Made by a program: the position numbers and the translations under genes
Notes under the pieces: model-generated
Told to the model about the DNA's origin: nothing
Database searches by the model: none
What the model saw: the letters and a program-made list of their open reading frames with translations, nothing else
NCBI GenBank assembly: GCA_002914805.1
Contig: JXTB01000101.1
Location: 756,640-820,639, forward strand
DNA: 64,000 bases
Direction: 5' to 3'
From: Parasponia andersonii
Taxonomy: Eukaryota > Streptophyta > Magnoliopsida > Rosales > Cannabaceae
Shown here: piece by piece, positions 13,980 through 25,412 of the stretch
How the letters are laid out: each line of letters opens with the position of its first letter
Numbering within the stretch: the stretch's first letter is position 1

Positions 13980-14973
13980 AACAGATGCACCTCTTTAGTG
14001 TGGTCTTGCTATGTACCATCAAAAGGGTCTAACAACAAAGGGGAAGAAAGCATCAACAACAATAGTACCATTAATACAAATGCAAAGAAGCTATCTCCGG
14101 CTGAAAAGAAAGATGGGTTTTTGGAAGAAGCTGATAACAATGACAGAAAAGTGGGAAAACAAGCTTTTGGTATTGGCAACAATGGTGCTGGTGGTGGTGG
14201 AAGCAAAAACGACAACGACAATACAAGAAGTGGGTCAACTACTGGGCCTCATGAGAAGATTAATGAACCCTTTATTAATCTCAAGAGTAATCTGAAGAAG
14301 GAAACTCAATCAGCAGCAAGGACAGAAAAGAGGAAAGTTACTTGGCCTGATGCTCATGGAAAAGATATTGCTCATGTTCAGGAGTTTGAGCCAAGGTAAT
14401 AAAGTTATTACCCCACCCCTACTTACTTACCGACCTTAAACGGTCAATTTTTTTGGAGTACATAGCCCAACTATGGTGATTTTTTCTTTTTAATCTCAAG
14501 AAAAAAAAGTTAATAGGATTTGAGGTACCCGAGGAGAATTAGGGGAATAGAAATTCTATACTTTGAGTCCGAGAATATAAGTCTTACGAGCTCACATGTA
14601 TTTATTCTGTAGTAACGTAATTTATGGTGATCTGGAATAGTTTCAAATATGTCATTGTGGGGTTTAATTAATGACTCTTAATGGGGCTGGCCATGTGAGG
14701 TTACAGCTGGTAATTAATGGTGGAAGTGTTTTCACTTGAGATGTGGGACAAGAGAAAAAAAGTGATAACTTGTCTTTCACAAAGATGACTAGTAGTAGTT
14801 GAAGGCTGCATTATAGTTTATAGTTTTTTCTCTAATGTGTACGATTTAATTTTCTGTAGATTGCTCCTCCTTCTCACCATGTATTAACACTATTTGTGAT
14901 GTTAATTGATAGTGTATCAGAAGATGGTGAACTTGAGGGAGTAAGGAACTCTTGTGTTTGTGCCATTCAATGA
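13980..14973 (+). CDS. Conserved plant protein of unknown function with C-terminal CAIQ (5' end unresolved)
   Basis: Two exons are supported, 13980-14395 and 14913-14973. The GT-AG intron splits a serine codon (AG|T) and joins EFEP to SVSEDGELEGVRNSC. The visible part is about 158 residues. Its middle is low-complexity, rich in N, G, K and S, and probably disordered. Its C-terminal third is more ordered and carries KVTWPDAHGKDIAHVQEFEP followed by an acidic patch. I take this block to be the conserved core of a plant-specific family I cannot name. The last residues CVCAIQ form a possible CaaX farnesylation box with a second cysteine two residues upstream. The reading frame contains no ATG. 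A CAG acceptor ends at 13979, so the start must be in an upstream exon. One phase-compatible option is ATG at 13580 with a donor after 13591, but this is a guess. The function is unknown. Confidence 0.7.
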
Positions 14974-17294
14974 GAATTGCCTAGAGGTAAGGTCTCCTTA
15001 ACTACTTTTCAATATACGAAAAATAATTAGTGATTTTAAAATCTTTCCACTTATAATGAATCTAGAAAAGGGAGAAACTCTGTAGTACCTTTTGATAGAA
15101 TGAGTCAAAGCATTGATAGAAATAATAAAGGTGTGAATAGTACTATCAAGGGGCTAATTCTTTTCATAACCAAATGTCCTAATAGTTGAGGTATGAATTA
15201 AGCTCAGTTTTGGAACACAAACATTTCCATGTTGCCATTCAAATCAACTTCAACACTGTTATCATTGGTGTTTGATGTTAAGAGGAGACAGGCAAATTTT
15301 CATGTTGCCAACAAATCGACTCCATCCATACTGAGTTTCTTTTTGGGGTGTTGAGAGGAGACAACCATGTTTGTCATCAATCAACTCCACAAGCATGATA
15401 ATTGTCATTTAAAGCTTTCACATGTATTCACACAACCCCACCCCACTAGCATGCATAAGTGGCCCATCCGTGATGAGTGCCAGACTGATCGAGTATGTTA
15501 ACTTCAAAAGTATACTATATACTGAAAAGACATTTTCTCTTCTTAGAAGAGTGAAAATACTATAAAACTAACAACTTTGTTTCCTTAAAAACAAGAATGG
15601 AAATGGCTGGCCCTCATGAAAATCTTAGTAACTGTTGAACAATTAGTTGTGATCCTTTAGTCCCGAACAAAAGCTTAAAAAACATCCACCTTTATGTATC
15701 TATGGATCTTGACCTTTATAAAATGGAGATGGGTGAACCCTTTGGTTTCTAGCTTTTGCGTCGGGAAAACTAACGAGGAAGAGTTAAAGAGTGACCAAAT
15801 ATTATTTAAGTGTATCATTGTTTCTTTGTGGAAAATGAAAACAGATAATGTATTCACACATCACATAGGCAACTCTTTGTTATTGAAGTGAAAAGAGAAG
15901 CATGGGAATGAAACACCCCTATAGGCTATAGCATTTCCAACTTTCTACACCAGATGGACTTAAAAAACATTGCTATTTGTGATTTGCTTCCGTGGTATTC
16001 TTATTCTTAATTACATTACATCATAGTTAAATCTCACATTTCCTTGGTTCTCTTGCAGGTGGATCTCCTTTGAGTGCTTATCTTCTGAAATATTTAACCA
16101 AACTCACAAAGTTACTTTTTTGCTTAGTTGACTGAGGCTCATATAGGATCTAGCTAGTTCACCCTTTTGTTTAATTGAAATGGCTAAATTGTTATGGAAA
16201 ATAAAGGTAAATAAATGGCCTGCTGCATAATATCTCTATATATATATATATGGAGAATTTTTAATGGAGATTTTTGTTTTTACTCTATGAGTATTTTGAT
16301 CAAGTTGAAAATGACTTAAAATAGTAAGTTATTTTTACTTACAATCATTCCGTTCTAGTTTTTCGGAGGAATCCTATTTTTATTGAGGTTTGAATAAGTT
16401 TTTGGAACGACTTTTTAAAGAAAACAACTTGGAGTACTTTTTTTAGGAAAGTATTTTGATGAAAAATATTAATATTTAATAGTTTTATGTATACAGTTAA
16501 TTTTGAAATTATAAAAAAGAAATACTCTTTAATATATTCAGATATATATGACTAAGACTGTAAAAAAACATCAAAATTTCATATAAATATTAATTAGTTT
16601 TATATATACGGTTAAACTAAAAGTTTTTATTAGTTTTATATATACACACGAGTAATACTATTAAACCCTTCAAATAAAATAACTAAGACTATTAAAAAAA
16701 AGTAATTCACGTAAAATCAGGAAAAAAAAAAGTATTACGCTAAATAGATAATATGTTTTCCTCAAAAAAAAAAAAAAGAAATACGTAAAAGAAAGAGAGT
16801 AAATAGGCAATACATTTTTTTCAAACAAAAAAAATTAATTCGTGTGAGACAAAAAAAATATTAAGCTAATTAGATAATACGTTTTCTAAAAAAAAAAAAA
16901 AAAGTAATACGTGAAATCCAAAAAAAACGAGAGAAAATTTATATGACTAGATAAATTTTAAGATTATTTTGACTAAAAAAAATTAGTTTTCATTAAATAA
17001 TTAGCCTAGGAATAATAAAATAGCGTATAAGAAAGGGATTGTAAAAAAGAAAAAGAAAAATATACTTATATTTAATTAGTAATAGATGATGAGCAGTAAA
17101 GAATGAGAATAAAAATATAAGGAATCAATTATGCAATAGAAATGGAAAAAAAAAAAAAACACAATGGAAAATAAATTGAAAAAAAATGTTCAAATCATCA
17201 AGTCACAAACAAGTTGTCTATTTTTTAACTCATAAATAGCTTTCTATATTTATATAAGTATTAAATATTTTAGTTTCTTTTTTTTTTTTTAGAA
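14974..17294. other. Intergenic, with degenerate A-rich repeats
   Basis: There is no coding sequence I can support. At 15225-15390 two diverged copies of a unit of about 80 bp share CATGTTGCCA and GAGGAGACA. At 16690-16925 about three degenerate copies of a unit of about 90 bp combine TAGATAATACG-like sequence, an A-run and an AATACGT-like tail. A short TA microsatellite lies near 16235-16250. The rest is plain AT-rich DNA. Confidence 0.5.
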
Positions 17295-17303
17295 TTTATG
17301 ATA

Positions 17304-17439
17304 GAGGAAATTGCGGTGAAGTATCAATTATAAGTCAAAATTTACATTTTAATATCCAATTTTTTTTTTCTGACGATAATAATATCTTCCGTTTAAATTT
17401 TGTAGTAACCGTCAAATATCTCCGTTAAATGCCACATCA
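17304..17439 (+). repeat. Left terminal inverted repeat of the MULE-like element
   Basis: This aligns along its whole length with the reverse complement of 19854-19985. Shared blocks include TTTAAATTTTGTAG, CCGTCAAAT and CTCCGTTAAATG. The two ends have diverged noticeably, so the insertion is old. Confidence 0.8.
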
Positions 17440-17721
17440 GCTAACGAAAACCCTGATCTCCCTCTCCATGAAGATCACCTCTTCAAGACCCAAATTCTCA
17501 ATCTCAACCTTCTAAAACTCTAACCCTAAAATCCCCAATCTTACCTAGACCACCATTCGATTTCGTTAAAAAAAAAAACAACTATTCGAGCCCTTAAGAC
17601 AGAGGAGATCGCCAAAATCCTCTTGATCTCAATCAGAATGAAGAGGACTGATTAAGGTTCTCTGCCCTATCTTCCTGGACCGACAAATCTAATTTTGTTG
17701 CCATTCCCACCACTAAGTCAG

Positions 17722-19092
17722 TGTTGGCGTGATTTTTATAATTGCTACGCAAGTGCACGTGCCGAACAAGTAATATAGTAATGAGTTGAGTATCGTCTCC
17801 ACAGGGATTGATTAACAAAATTAGTTAGATAAAACTAATATCAAATAAGCTGAATTAAGAAATTATAAGAATTGACAGATGCAAAATAAAATAAAGAAAA
17901 TATAAATTCTAAACATAAAACAATATGACCTAAACAAGAGATTGTAAATGGATAGATATATTAAGATGGGATGATTGAATCCTCCTCGGTTGCAAATCTG
18001 GGTACAATTGCTGCAGCAATGCTTATGGCAATATTCATTCCAGTAACAGAAAATTCCATCAGTACATAATAATCTTCCGAATTTATTATGTTTAAAGTTC
18101 TTTAAACCAGATTTAACATATTTCTATACTGATCCAGTTCTCAATACTTCCTTTATAGCATCGATTTTCAATGGGTTGTACATGGTAACGACATATTCCT
18201 AGATCATTACTATGTATCATTCAAGTTAGATCCAACTAAAATTAACCTTTCCAGAATTAATCCTAGTTTATTTATCCTCAATATTGGTGGCCAAACAATA
18301 ATAGGAATTAATAATGAAGCTCACTTGAGTGAACAAGAAGAAATTACCATAAACACTTAAAACAACATTTAAGCCTTCATTACAACCTTAGATTCATCAA
18401 TATCCCTGCTAAGAAAAACTTAGCTCATGCTCTGGGGTTCAAAAATCAACAACCCAAAGTAATTCATAGATTACAGAAAGTTCAAAATAAGAAAAAGGAA
18501 TTAAATACAAAGAAGATTTAAGACAGTAAGGAAAAATCTAGCTAGATAATGGTAAATCGAGCTCCCTGCTTCTAGTACTTCCTCTCCTTCGTCTTCTCTT
18601 CTCTGTACTATCTTCTTCTCTTTTCTTTTCTTTTCTGTTTTTCTCTCTGGTCAGCTGTTCTCTCTACCTCTTCTCTACAGTACATTTTCCTTTTATATCA
18701 GAATAGGTAAGATACCCTAACACACGTGTTAGCCAAATATGGAGTGAGGACCACTTTTGTTTCATTTTCCCTTAGCTGGTATTTAATATTAGTTGTCAGC
18801 ACTAGCTGTGTGTAAAAGATGCCAGCTGGAAAAAGAATTCTGCTGTTCAGTATTACTCCGGCGCGTTACTGCAGCAAAGTTACTTCCAACTTTTACTTAC
18901 ATTCAGCATTCCTTCTAGAAATAAAAAGAAAAATAAAATAGATATTGACTATATTGAATTGTAATCATCGGAAACACTATGAACAAAAACAAAATAAAGA
19001 AAGACACTTAAACTAAACAAATTGATCCTTTAAAATAGCTATCCCAAGACTCAAAAACATACTAAATAACTCTATTTTTATAGAGTTATCAA
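17722..19092. mobile_element. Nested non-autonomous repeat inside the MULE-like element
   Basis: The sequence from TGTTGGCGTGATTTTTATAA to a terminal stem-loop (AACTCTA, TTTTT, TAGAGTT, 19069-19088) looks like one inserted unit of about 1.37 kb. It is flanked on both sides by TCAG (17718-17721 and 19093-19096). Removing it joins the MULE interior smoothly. It has no ORF of its own. Its left end (GCTACGCAAGTGCAC and on to AAGTAATATAG) resembles a high-copy plant repeat I recognise but cannot name. The hairpin near one end recalls Helitrons, but the ends do not fit the usual TC...CTRR rule. Confidence 0.45.
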
Positions 19093-19853
19093 TCAGCCAG
19101 ACCCGTTATCACCTCTGTATATTGGCGTGGAATAAGGTGGAAGAAGATGAGTCAGAATCGAAGAGCGGCTCATGAATGGAGTTTTTTGTGGTCAAAAGTG
19201 AAGATGGGTCACCTCCATTTCGGCCAAATCGTGCCCAGTACTGGTCAGATGGAGTTTTTTTTGTGTTCATGCCTTTAAATCTTGAAGACCCCTTCATTGA
19301 AATTTTTTTTTTTATTTTGCTCATAACCAATCCATTATATTTCATCTCACCATGAACACAGTAATAAAATCTAGAACTTAATAGAAAATCCCCCCCAATT
19401 TTGAATTTGTATTGATGGAAATTTTATTGAGAATAACTCTTTTACTGATTTCGTTACATAAAATTATGGAGAATCTATTTATTTTATTTGTAGTTGTTTG
19501 TAATTTGGTTTATCTTTTAGGTAGTTTCCTTCTATGTATAATCTAGGTTATATATTTATTATATTCATATGCTTATTGAAATAATGAGAATCTTTTTTTT
19601 GTTCAACCTTTTTTGTGTTATCTATTTTCTTCAGTTTTTAGGAACTTGGATTTGAATTAGTGGGTTGCAGAGATTAATGAGTTAATTCTGGATAAGAATT
19701 GAGAGAGAGAGAGAGAGCGGAGAAGAAGGGTTTTTTTTTTTTGCTGAATTATTTCTTCTTTATTTTATTTCATTTATTTTCATTTTCTTAATTTTATTTC
19801 CTTTTTTCATTTTAAAAAATTATAGTTAACCTTAAAAGGCGACACGTGCCCTA

Positions 19854-19985
19854 TGATGTGACATTTAACGGAGAAATTTGACGGCTGCTACAAAATTTAA
19901 ATGGAAGGTATTATTACCATAAAAAAAATTAGGTATTAAAGTATAAATTTTAACTAAAAATAAGTATTTTTGCCGCAATTTTCTC
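19854..19985 (-). repeat. Right terminal inverted repeat of the MULE-like element
   Basis: This is the inverted partner of 17304-17439. The outer end reads CCGCAATTTTCTC on the plus strand. Confidence 0.8.
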
Positions 19986-19994
19986 TTTCTAATA

Positions 19995-21744
19995 TTATTA
20001 CAACGATTAGATCAAAATTCAATGACCTAAATTGGAGTAACCATTCGTAAGATGAAAACAAAAATTTCTGTTGAAACGTCCCCATTTATATATATTTGTA
20101 TATCGTCTTTGTATCTGTACATGCAAATGAATATAATCCATTTGTCTACGTAAGTTAAGGAGCGAAGAAAAATGTACTAACATATAATAAATCTATAGGC
20201 TAATCCAATAAGCTGAGAATAATGAAGAATAGTTTGACAAGTTCGAGATGTTTTTTCATGCATATTGAAGGAGCACAGAGCACTATGTCTATGTTGCCAA
20301 CCAACCCTGCTCATTGTTGACCCTACTCATAATTTTGACTAAAATTGGAATCATATAATGGATTCTTGTACGGGAAAAATTAAAATCAAACCAAAGACTA
20401 AGCAACTTCAGTAATAAATAATTACTTGCAGTTCCTCTTATCCAGAATCTTTATAAAAAGAAAAAAAAAATCGCTAAAGTGGTCCATGCTTTCCACTCTT
20501 CAGGGAAACAACCAAAGTAGTTTCTTATGGAGTCGGTACAGTAACTACACGCAATGAGAAACAGAGTATTTATTTTGAAGATTGTAAATATATATGCTGT
20601 CTCTGCCTCTCGGTACAATTTGACATTATGGACACGAGGCCTGGTTATTATTTCTAACACATTTTCAAAGCGAAACAAATTCTACCCTTCATTGAAGAAA
20701 ACACAGTTTTGTGTAGCAAGACTCTTGTTTTAGGTTCTAAAGAACCTTATAAGCTGCATTATACAGTTTAAAGAACATATAAATACAGTGAGGATATAGT
20801 GAGTAGTGACTAGTGAGCATGCTGTGGGAGCTGATATTTTTCACCATAAACTGTTTATCCAAGAGAGCCAAAAAGATAATAACTTAAGCTTTGGAATTGT
20901 AGGCAATACTTGTACTTACCCTATTTGGCTTGAACCTCTTACCAAGCTCATTAAATGATTTGAAAATGAAACGGGTACTACTAGACAAATGAGTAGGAGG
21001 AGAAACAGAGCTCTAACAAAGAATCCCACTTGAACTAGTTAAATCTTATTCATGAAATTCATTAAGCCACAAGACTAAAGAAGGTGCACAGTTCGAATAA
21101 ATAACAAAATAGCTACAAGAATTACTTATCAGCAACTTAGAAGGCAGTGCACTACAAGAATATTCAATTTTTTTTTTTTTGGACCAACGCCATCCCTCAC
21201 AACGTGCAATAAACTTTCTTGGCTTATTTCTTTTACAGAACAAATAGAGAATTCTTTTTTTCTTTTTCTTTTTTAATAGTGCTACTTATTTTCTTTCACA
21301 TAAGCTGAATTTAATGGGAAATATTCTCATAATTAAGAGATTTTTTTTTTCATCAAGCCAAACACAAGCACATACAAGAATCAAATAACTGAACAACTCC
21401 ATGTGAAGCTTGAGCATTCCAAGCAATCCAAACCGTGTAAACATTTAGTAAGTGCAAAAAGCATTTGTCGCAAGAACCATCATATAAACCTTCCCTCTTT
21501 TTTTTCCCCCCCCCCCTTTTTCATCCCAATCCCGCAATGATTTACTACACTTTTCTTGGAAAGAAGGGTCATTTACTTCTATATAGAAGCAAAGCATAGC
21601 TCAAACATCTTTCTTTTTCTTTCTTCCTTCTTACAGTATCACAAATTCATGAATTAATGAAACACTATTCCCTACTTGGTATCTGAGAAGTTCATTAAGT
21701 GAACTAAATCCTCTATTACACATTTAGGCATTCAATCTCCAACC
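19995..21744. other. Intergenic, including the 3' region of the ANKRD13-like gene
   Basis: AT-rich sequence with no supported gene. Bases nearest 21744 are probably the 3' UTR of the minus-strand ANKRD13-like gene. A poly-C run lies at about 21507-21517. I see no transposon ends. Confidence 0.55.
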
Positions 21745-24700
21745 TCATTGGTGGTTTTGACTTTTCCCTTTCTTTGACTTGCTCTTCTCCTGCATCTTCT
21801 TTTTCTTTGCTTCAGCTGTGACCCAAGTGTACTCTGAGGGAATTGCAAATGGGTCTTGGATAGTTTCTATCCTACTGCTAGACATAGCATTGGATGAGCT
21901 AGATCGGTGGTAAGGGGCTTTTATCCACTGAAACCAAGATGAACCAGATGGCTGCGACACAGCCGGGCTCTCTCTGCCAGCAGCAGAAGGGCTTGACGGG
22001 GGTGTTGCAAATTCATCCACCGGCGCTAACTCTTCGAACTTTGTGAAAGTCACCATTACCCTGATCGTAGGAACAACGGGAATGGCAACCTGGGAACGAA
22101 TACCGGCTATTGTTAAGAAAAAGAAATTTGGAAGCACTCAAAAACACACAATTGAAACCAAAATGTCAATAGCAGTAACAACTACCATCAATAGCCTAAC
22201 AAAAATGCTCCGATAAGAGGGAAAATGAAAAATCTTACATTAACAAGGGCCTTAAAAGAAGAAAAGAAAACTTAAAAATGGTGCAAAGCAAACAAACTAC
22301 GATCTGTTAAAAAAAGTGATGGTAACGTTATAAATACAACTGACATATTCAGGCCTGGGATTGATGTAACTCAGGCAAATCCTGAGGACGCAATTCTGCC
22401 TCGATTGATATTTCTAACATTATAAATCTGAGTCTTTCTTCACAAATAGATATTAAATGATCAGCCTACACGTGAATACAACTGATGAGGAAATATGACG
22501 TTAAGAAAATCAGCTAGTATGACAAATCATAGGACAAGCCGAAAACATCAAGTTTGCTTCTAGAACTGAGCAAGACGCTGCCAATTGTATGCCAAAACCT
22601 ATTTGCTTCATGTTAGTTCAGGATAACTGAATTTAAGAGGATTAAGTTCATAATATATCAAACTTCTCAAATCTCAATATGGGCCATGTGTTAATTCAAC
22701 TATTGTTAGCAGAAATTGAATCCAATAGATAGAGGATTAAATTTAGGGGTAAGATCAAGAACAAAGCACCTATTAACTACAATGGTGGGACATGACCAAT
22801 CATATATAAAAAAGTTAAGAGGAAAGAACAAAATGGTTAGAAAATGAAATTAGGCAGGTTTTCCATAGGTTATAGACTAATAATAATATCATGACTTGTA
22901 AGCTTCCAAAAAGTCCTATAGCTCATCGTATCATACAGAATCTAAAGTTAAAACTCTACGTATGTAACTTTTATCAGAAGAATAAAGCGTATCCAACTCT
23001 CTTAAATGGTACAACAAAGACCTTGATTGATTCAATATCCACTTGGACTCTTACCGACTATTGAGATCCATCATTTGAAATAACATAAATAAACTTCAAA
23101 TTAGAAGGTCGTCATAACTGAAATAGTACATGTAGTAACAATATAAATATGCGCATAAATTATAGCATTCAAAACTTATAAAACTGCAACACTTTTTTCC
23201 ACCAAAGGCAAATGAAGCATACAAAAATAACAAGAGCAACTGAACAAAATAAGCAATATACCTTGACAGGGAAGGTTCCCATAGGAAGTTTCGTTGTAAG
23301 AAGTTCCCTTAAACGACGGATTGCCTTAACCTTGTTTGCTAGAATATCAAGCAATGGCAAGAGTTCCTCTGTCTGTAGTGGAAAGTTCGGAGAAAGCCAG
23401 AGAATAGGCCTTAATCCTTTTTTGTACTCATTCTCCCGACCACCATCCTTGTGGCGATTTCTATTTTCGGAACTCGTGGAAGAAGAAGCTTTGGTATCCC
23501 TTGCTCTTCGGTGCTCATCCCCCCTCACAACAATCTCCACAGAATGTCTTCCTGGCTTAATCTGATTTCGAGTCGGAGAATCCCCAAGCAGATCACTCAC
23601 CTTCTCCTCCACACAAAGAGAGTTTCTTGGAGGCACCATTTTCTTCTGCACTTCAATTTTAGTGTCCTTTTTCCTCCAGCCACCAAACCATCCTTTCTTT
23701 TCTTGCTTAGTCTCCCCATTTCTACAACCATTGACTTCCTCTATAGGAATCTCCCTCTGCTCATAACAGCTATGGCGATGCCCAATAATCCCATCACCAT
23801 TTTCAGCAGGCAATTCAGAAGGGTCCAACTTAAGAGCAACTTCAAGTTGTCTCTTCTCCTCCTCAGTCAAAATATCATCAATCTCCTCACTATCTGGCTC
23901 ATTTTCATTGCATGATGAGAAGAATTCATCATCTGTCATAGCCCCCGGAACCCTCCTAGATTTTATGCTCACAACTACATTATGCATATCATATACCTTA
24001 GCCTTCCATGATCCAACCATCTCTGTTTTCTCTTGTCGCCTCCAAGTCAACTGAGGCAAGAGAACTGCCTGAGTTACATCAATCCCAGGCCTGAATATGT
24101 TAGTCTGGGACATTGCCACTACTTCTTGACGAACCTCTTCTTCAGTTGCTGGTGAACCAGCACCATCCAAAGCATTCATCACCTCCTTATCCTTGTGTGA
24201 GATCATACAGAGAGATCCAGGAGGGACCTTACCGTCTTCAGAACCATCACCAAGGAAAATAATACTCTGATCCGAACGTTGAATCCTAAATCCATCGAAA
24301 CCCGCCAAAGTCATATCTGCTCTCAAATTTGCACCCCTTTTCCAAATCTTATAAGTGTCCGAAGGGGCAATCCTAGAAATGAAAGGGATCACAGAACTCT
24401 CAAAATGAAATGTGATTTCCATATAAAAGTCCCTCATCCTTCTCATAGCTCCAACCAATCGAGGCAACCTTCTACACCATTTTGCCCAAGCCAACGGCTG
24501 GTAATGCCTGACTATAATCATGGCAATAGCTTCTTCTCTATTGCAAATGGCCTCCTGAAGGGCACTCCAACCGTTTTCATTCTGCAAGCTCCAATCCGCA
24601 CCAGCAATCATGAGCATTTCGGTACAGGTCTGGTCACCAAGCTTTACAGCCAAGTGAAGAGGCGTGTCACGGTTTGGGACATCCCGGCGATCAATGACAG

Positions 24701-24878
24701 CAGCAATTGCCTCAGCCTTCTCTTCCTCAGCTAAAGAAATGGCTTCCGTACGAATCTCAGCCGGGTTACAAAGACGCGGTAAACTGGCGAGTATCCTCCT
24801 GAGACTGGCATAGTCCCTCATGGCTATGGCCTTATGAACAGGGCTATGAGCATATCTCGAAACATCAACGCCAGCCAT
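21745..24878 (-). CDS. Ankyrin-repeat / ANKRD13-type (GPCR-chaperone domain) protein, 2 exons
   Basis: Exon 1 is 24878-23262 (539 codons) and exon 2 is 22089-21745 (114 codons plus stop). The intron of 1172 bp has donor AAG|GTATAT and acceptor CCCAG and lies in phase 0. The product is 653 residues. Ankyrin-type repeats lie at about 11-33 and 69-127 (DTPLHLAVKLGD, GWSALQEAI). From about residue 150 the protein matches the ANKRD13/GPCR-chaperone family, with FRPGIDVTQA (262-271), TEMVGSWKAKVYDM (285-298) and KSRRVPGAMTD (306-316) as plant-family signatures. At 338-352 an acidic, A-L-containing helix resembles a ubiquitin-interacting motif. The C-terminus is S/P-rich and ends in a lysine-rich tail (about 630-653). 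Animal ANKRD13 proteins act in the ER and endosomes on membrane-receptor folding and trafficking; the plant role is not established. The start is the first ATG, followed directly by the conserved N-terminus. Confidence 0.93.
22343..22377 (+). repeat. Inverted 35-bp copy of the ANKRD13-like exon 1, inside the gene's own intron
   Basis: These 35 bases are the exact reverse complement of exon positions 24066-24100 (coding around FRPGIDVTQA). Read on the plus strand, weak similarity continues after a 12-nt insertion (GCAATTCTGCCTCGATTG against GCAGTTCTCTTGCCTCAGTTG in the exon). This suggests a larger, decayed inverted duplicate. See findings. Confidence 0.9.
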
Positions 24879-24880
24879 GC

Positions 24881-25306
24881 CTCAGGAGTAAATATAAATG
24901 CAACAGAGGGCAGTTTAATGTGCAGAAGAACAAAAACCCAGTTGAATAATCCAATACTAACAACAACAAAATCGAAATTTTCGAGGGATAATCACTGACC
25001 CAATATGGAATTCTCAAACACCATGAAGTATAATCGAAAACCCAGAAGCTATTTTTCTAGTAATGAGCATCAGATCGAAAAACAAGAAGGACCCAGTTGA
25101 GAATTGATCACAAATTTGAGAAATTCCTTATAATCTTTCCCAGAAAAGAAACGAACCCAATTCAGATTACCCCCAGAAGGCACGAGACCACAAGCGAAAA
25201 AGAGACAGTTGACACCAAGATTGGAAGCACAAGGAAAGTATCCTGGGTGGGCCCAAGGCAAGAATCCAAGAGACCAGGAAAGAAAGAGAAGAATAAAAAA
25301 TCTCAC
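24881..25306 (-). other. Probable 5'-UTR intron of the ANKRD13-like gene
   Basis: On the minus strand a strong donor (AAAG|GTGAGA, rc of 25301-25309) lies upstream, and a CCTGAG acceptor lies two bases before the start codon. Splicing these would place an intron of about 426 bp directly in front of the ATG, a common arrangement in plants. This is inferred from splice-site quality only. Confidence 0.4.
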
Positions 25307-25373
25307 CTTTCTTGTTCTCCTCCTCCTTCCTTGAGACCAAGATTGAGAACTCAGGCACTCAACCCCACCACCC

Positions 25374-25378
<5 letters not shown>

Positions 25379-25408
<30 letters not shown>
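25379..25408. repeat. (CT)15 microsatellite in the presumed 5' UTR/promoter
   Basis: Fifteen perfect CT units on the plus strand read as (GA)n for the minus-strand gene. GA tracts at this position can bind BPC/GAGA-type factors. It lies about 70 bp upstream of the proposed 5'-UTR donor. Confidence 0.85.

Positions 25409-25412
<4 letters not shown>

Larger units (their letters stand above)
17304..19985. mobile_element. Non-autonomous MULE-like DNA transposon, 2.7 kb
   Basis: The ends are inverted repeats of about 135 bp (17304-17439 and 19854-19985). They start GAGGAAATTGCGG on the left and GAGAAAATTGCGG on the right, read inward. The 9-bp flanks are TTTATGATA (17295-17303) and TTTCTAATA (19986-19994), identical at 7 of 9 positions. 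Long inverted ends with a 9-bp target duplication are the pattern of Mutator-like elements. There is no transposase. The interior is interrupted by another repeat (17722-19092). The non-nested interior is less AT-rich than its surroundings and may hold captured host sequence; a 78-codon minus-strand ORF at 19109-19345 is not recognisable. Confidence 0.75.

Noticed and set aside
23212..24734. Plus-strand ORFs opposite the ANKRD13-like exon
   Set aside because: They are antisense shadows of the real exon.
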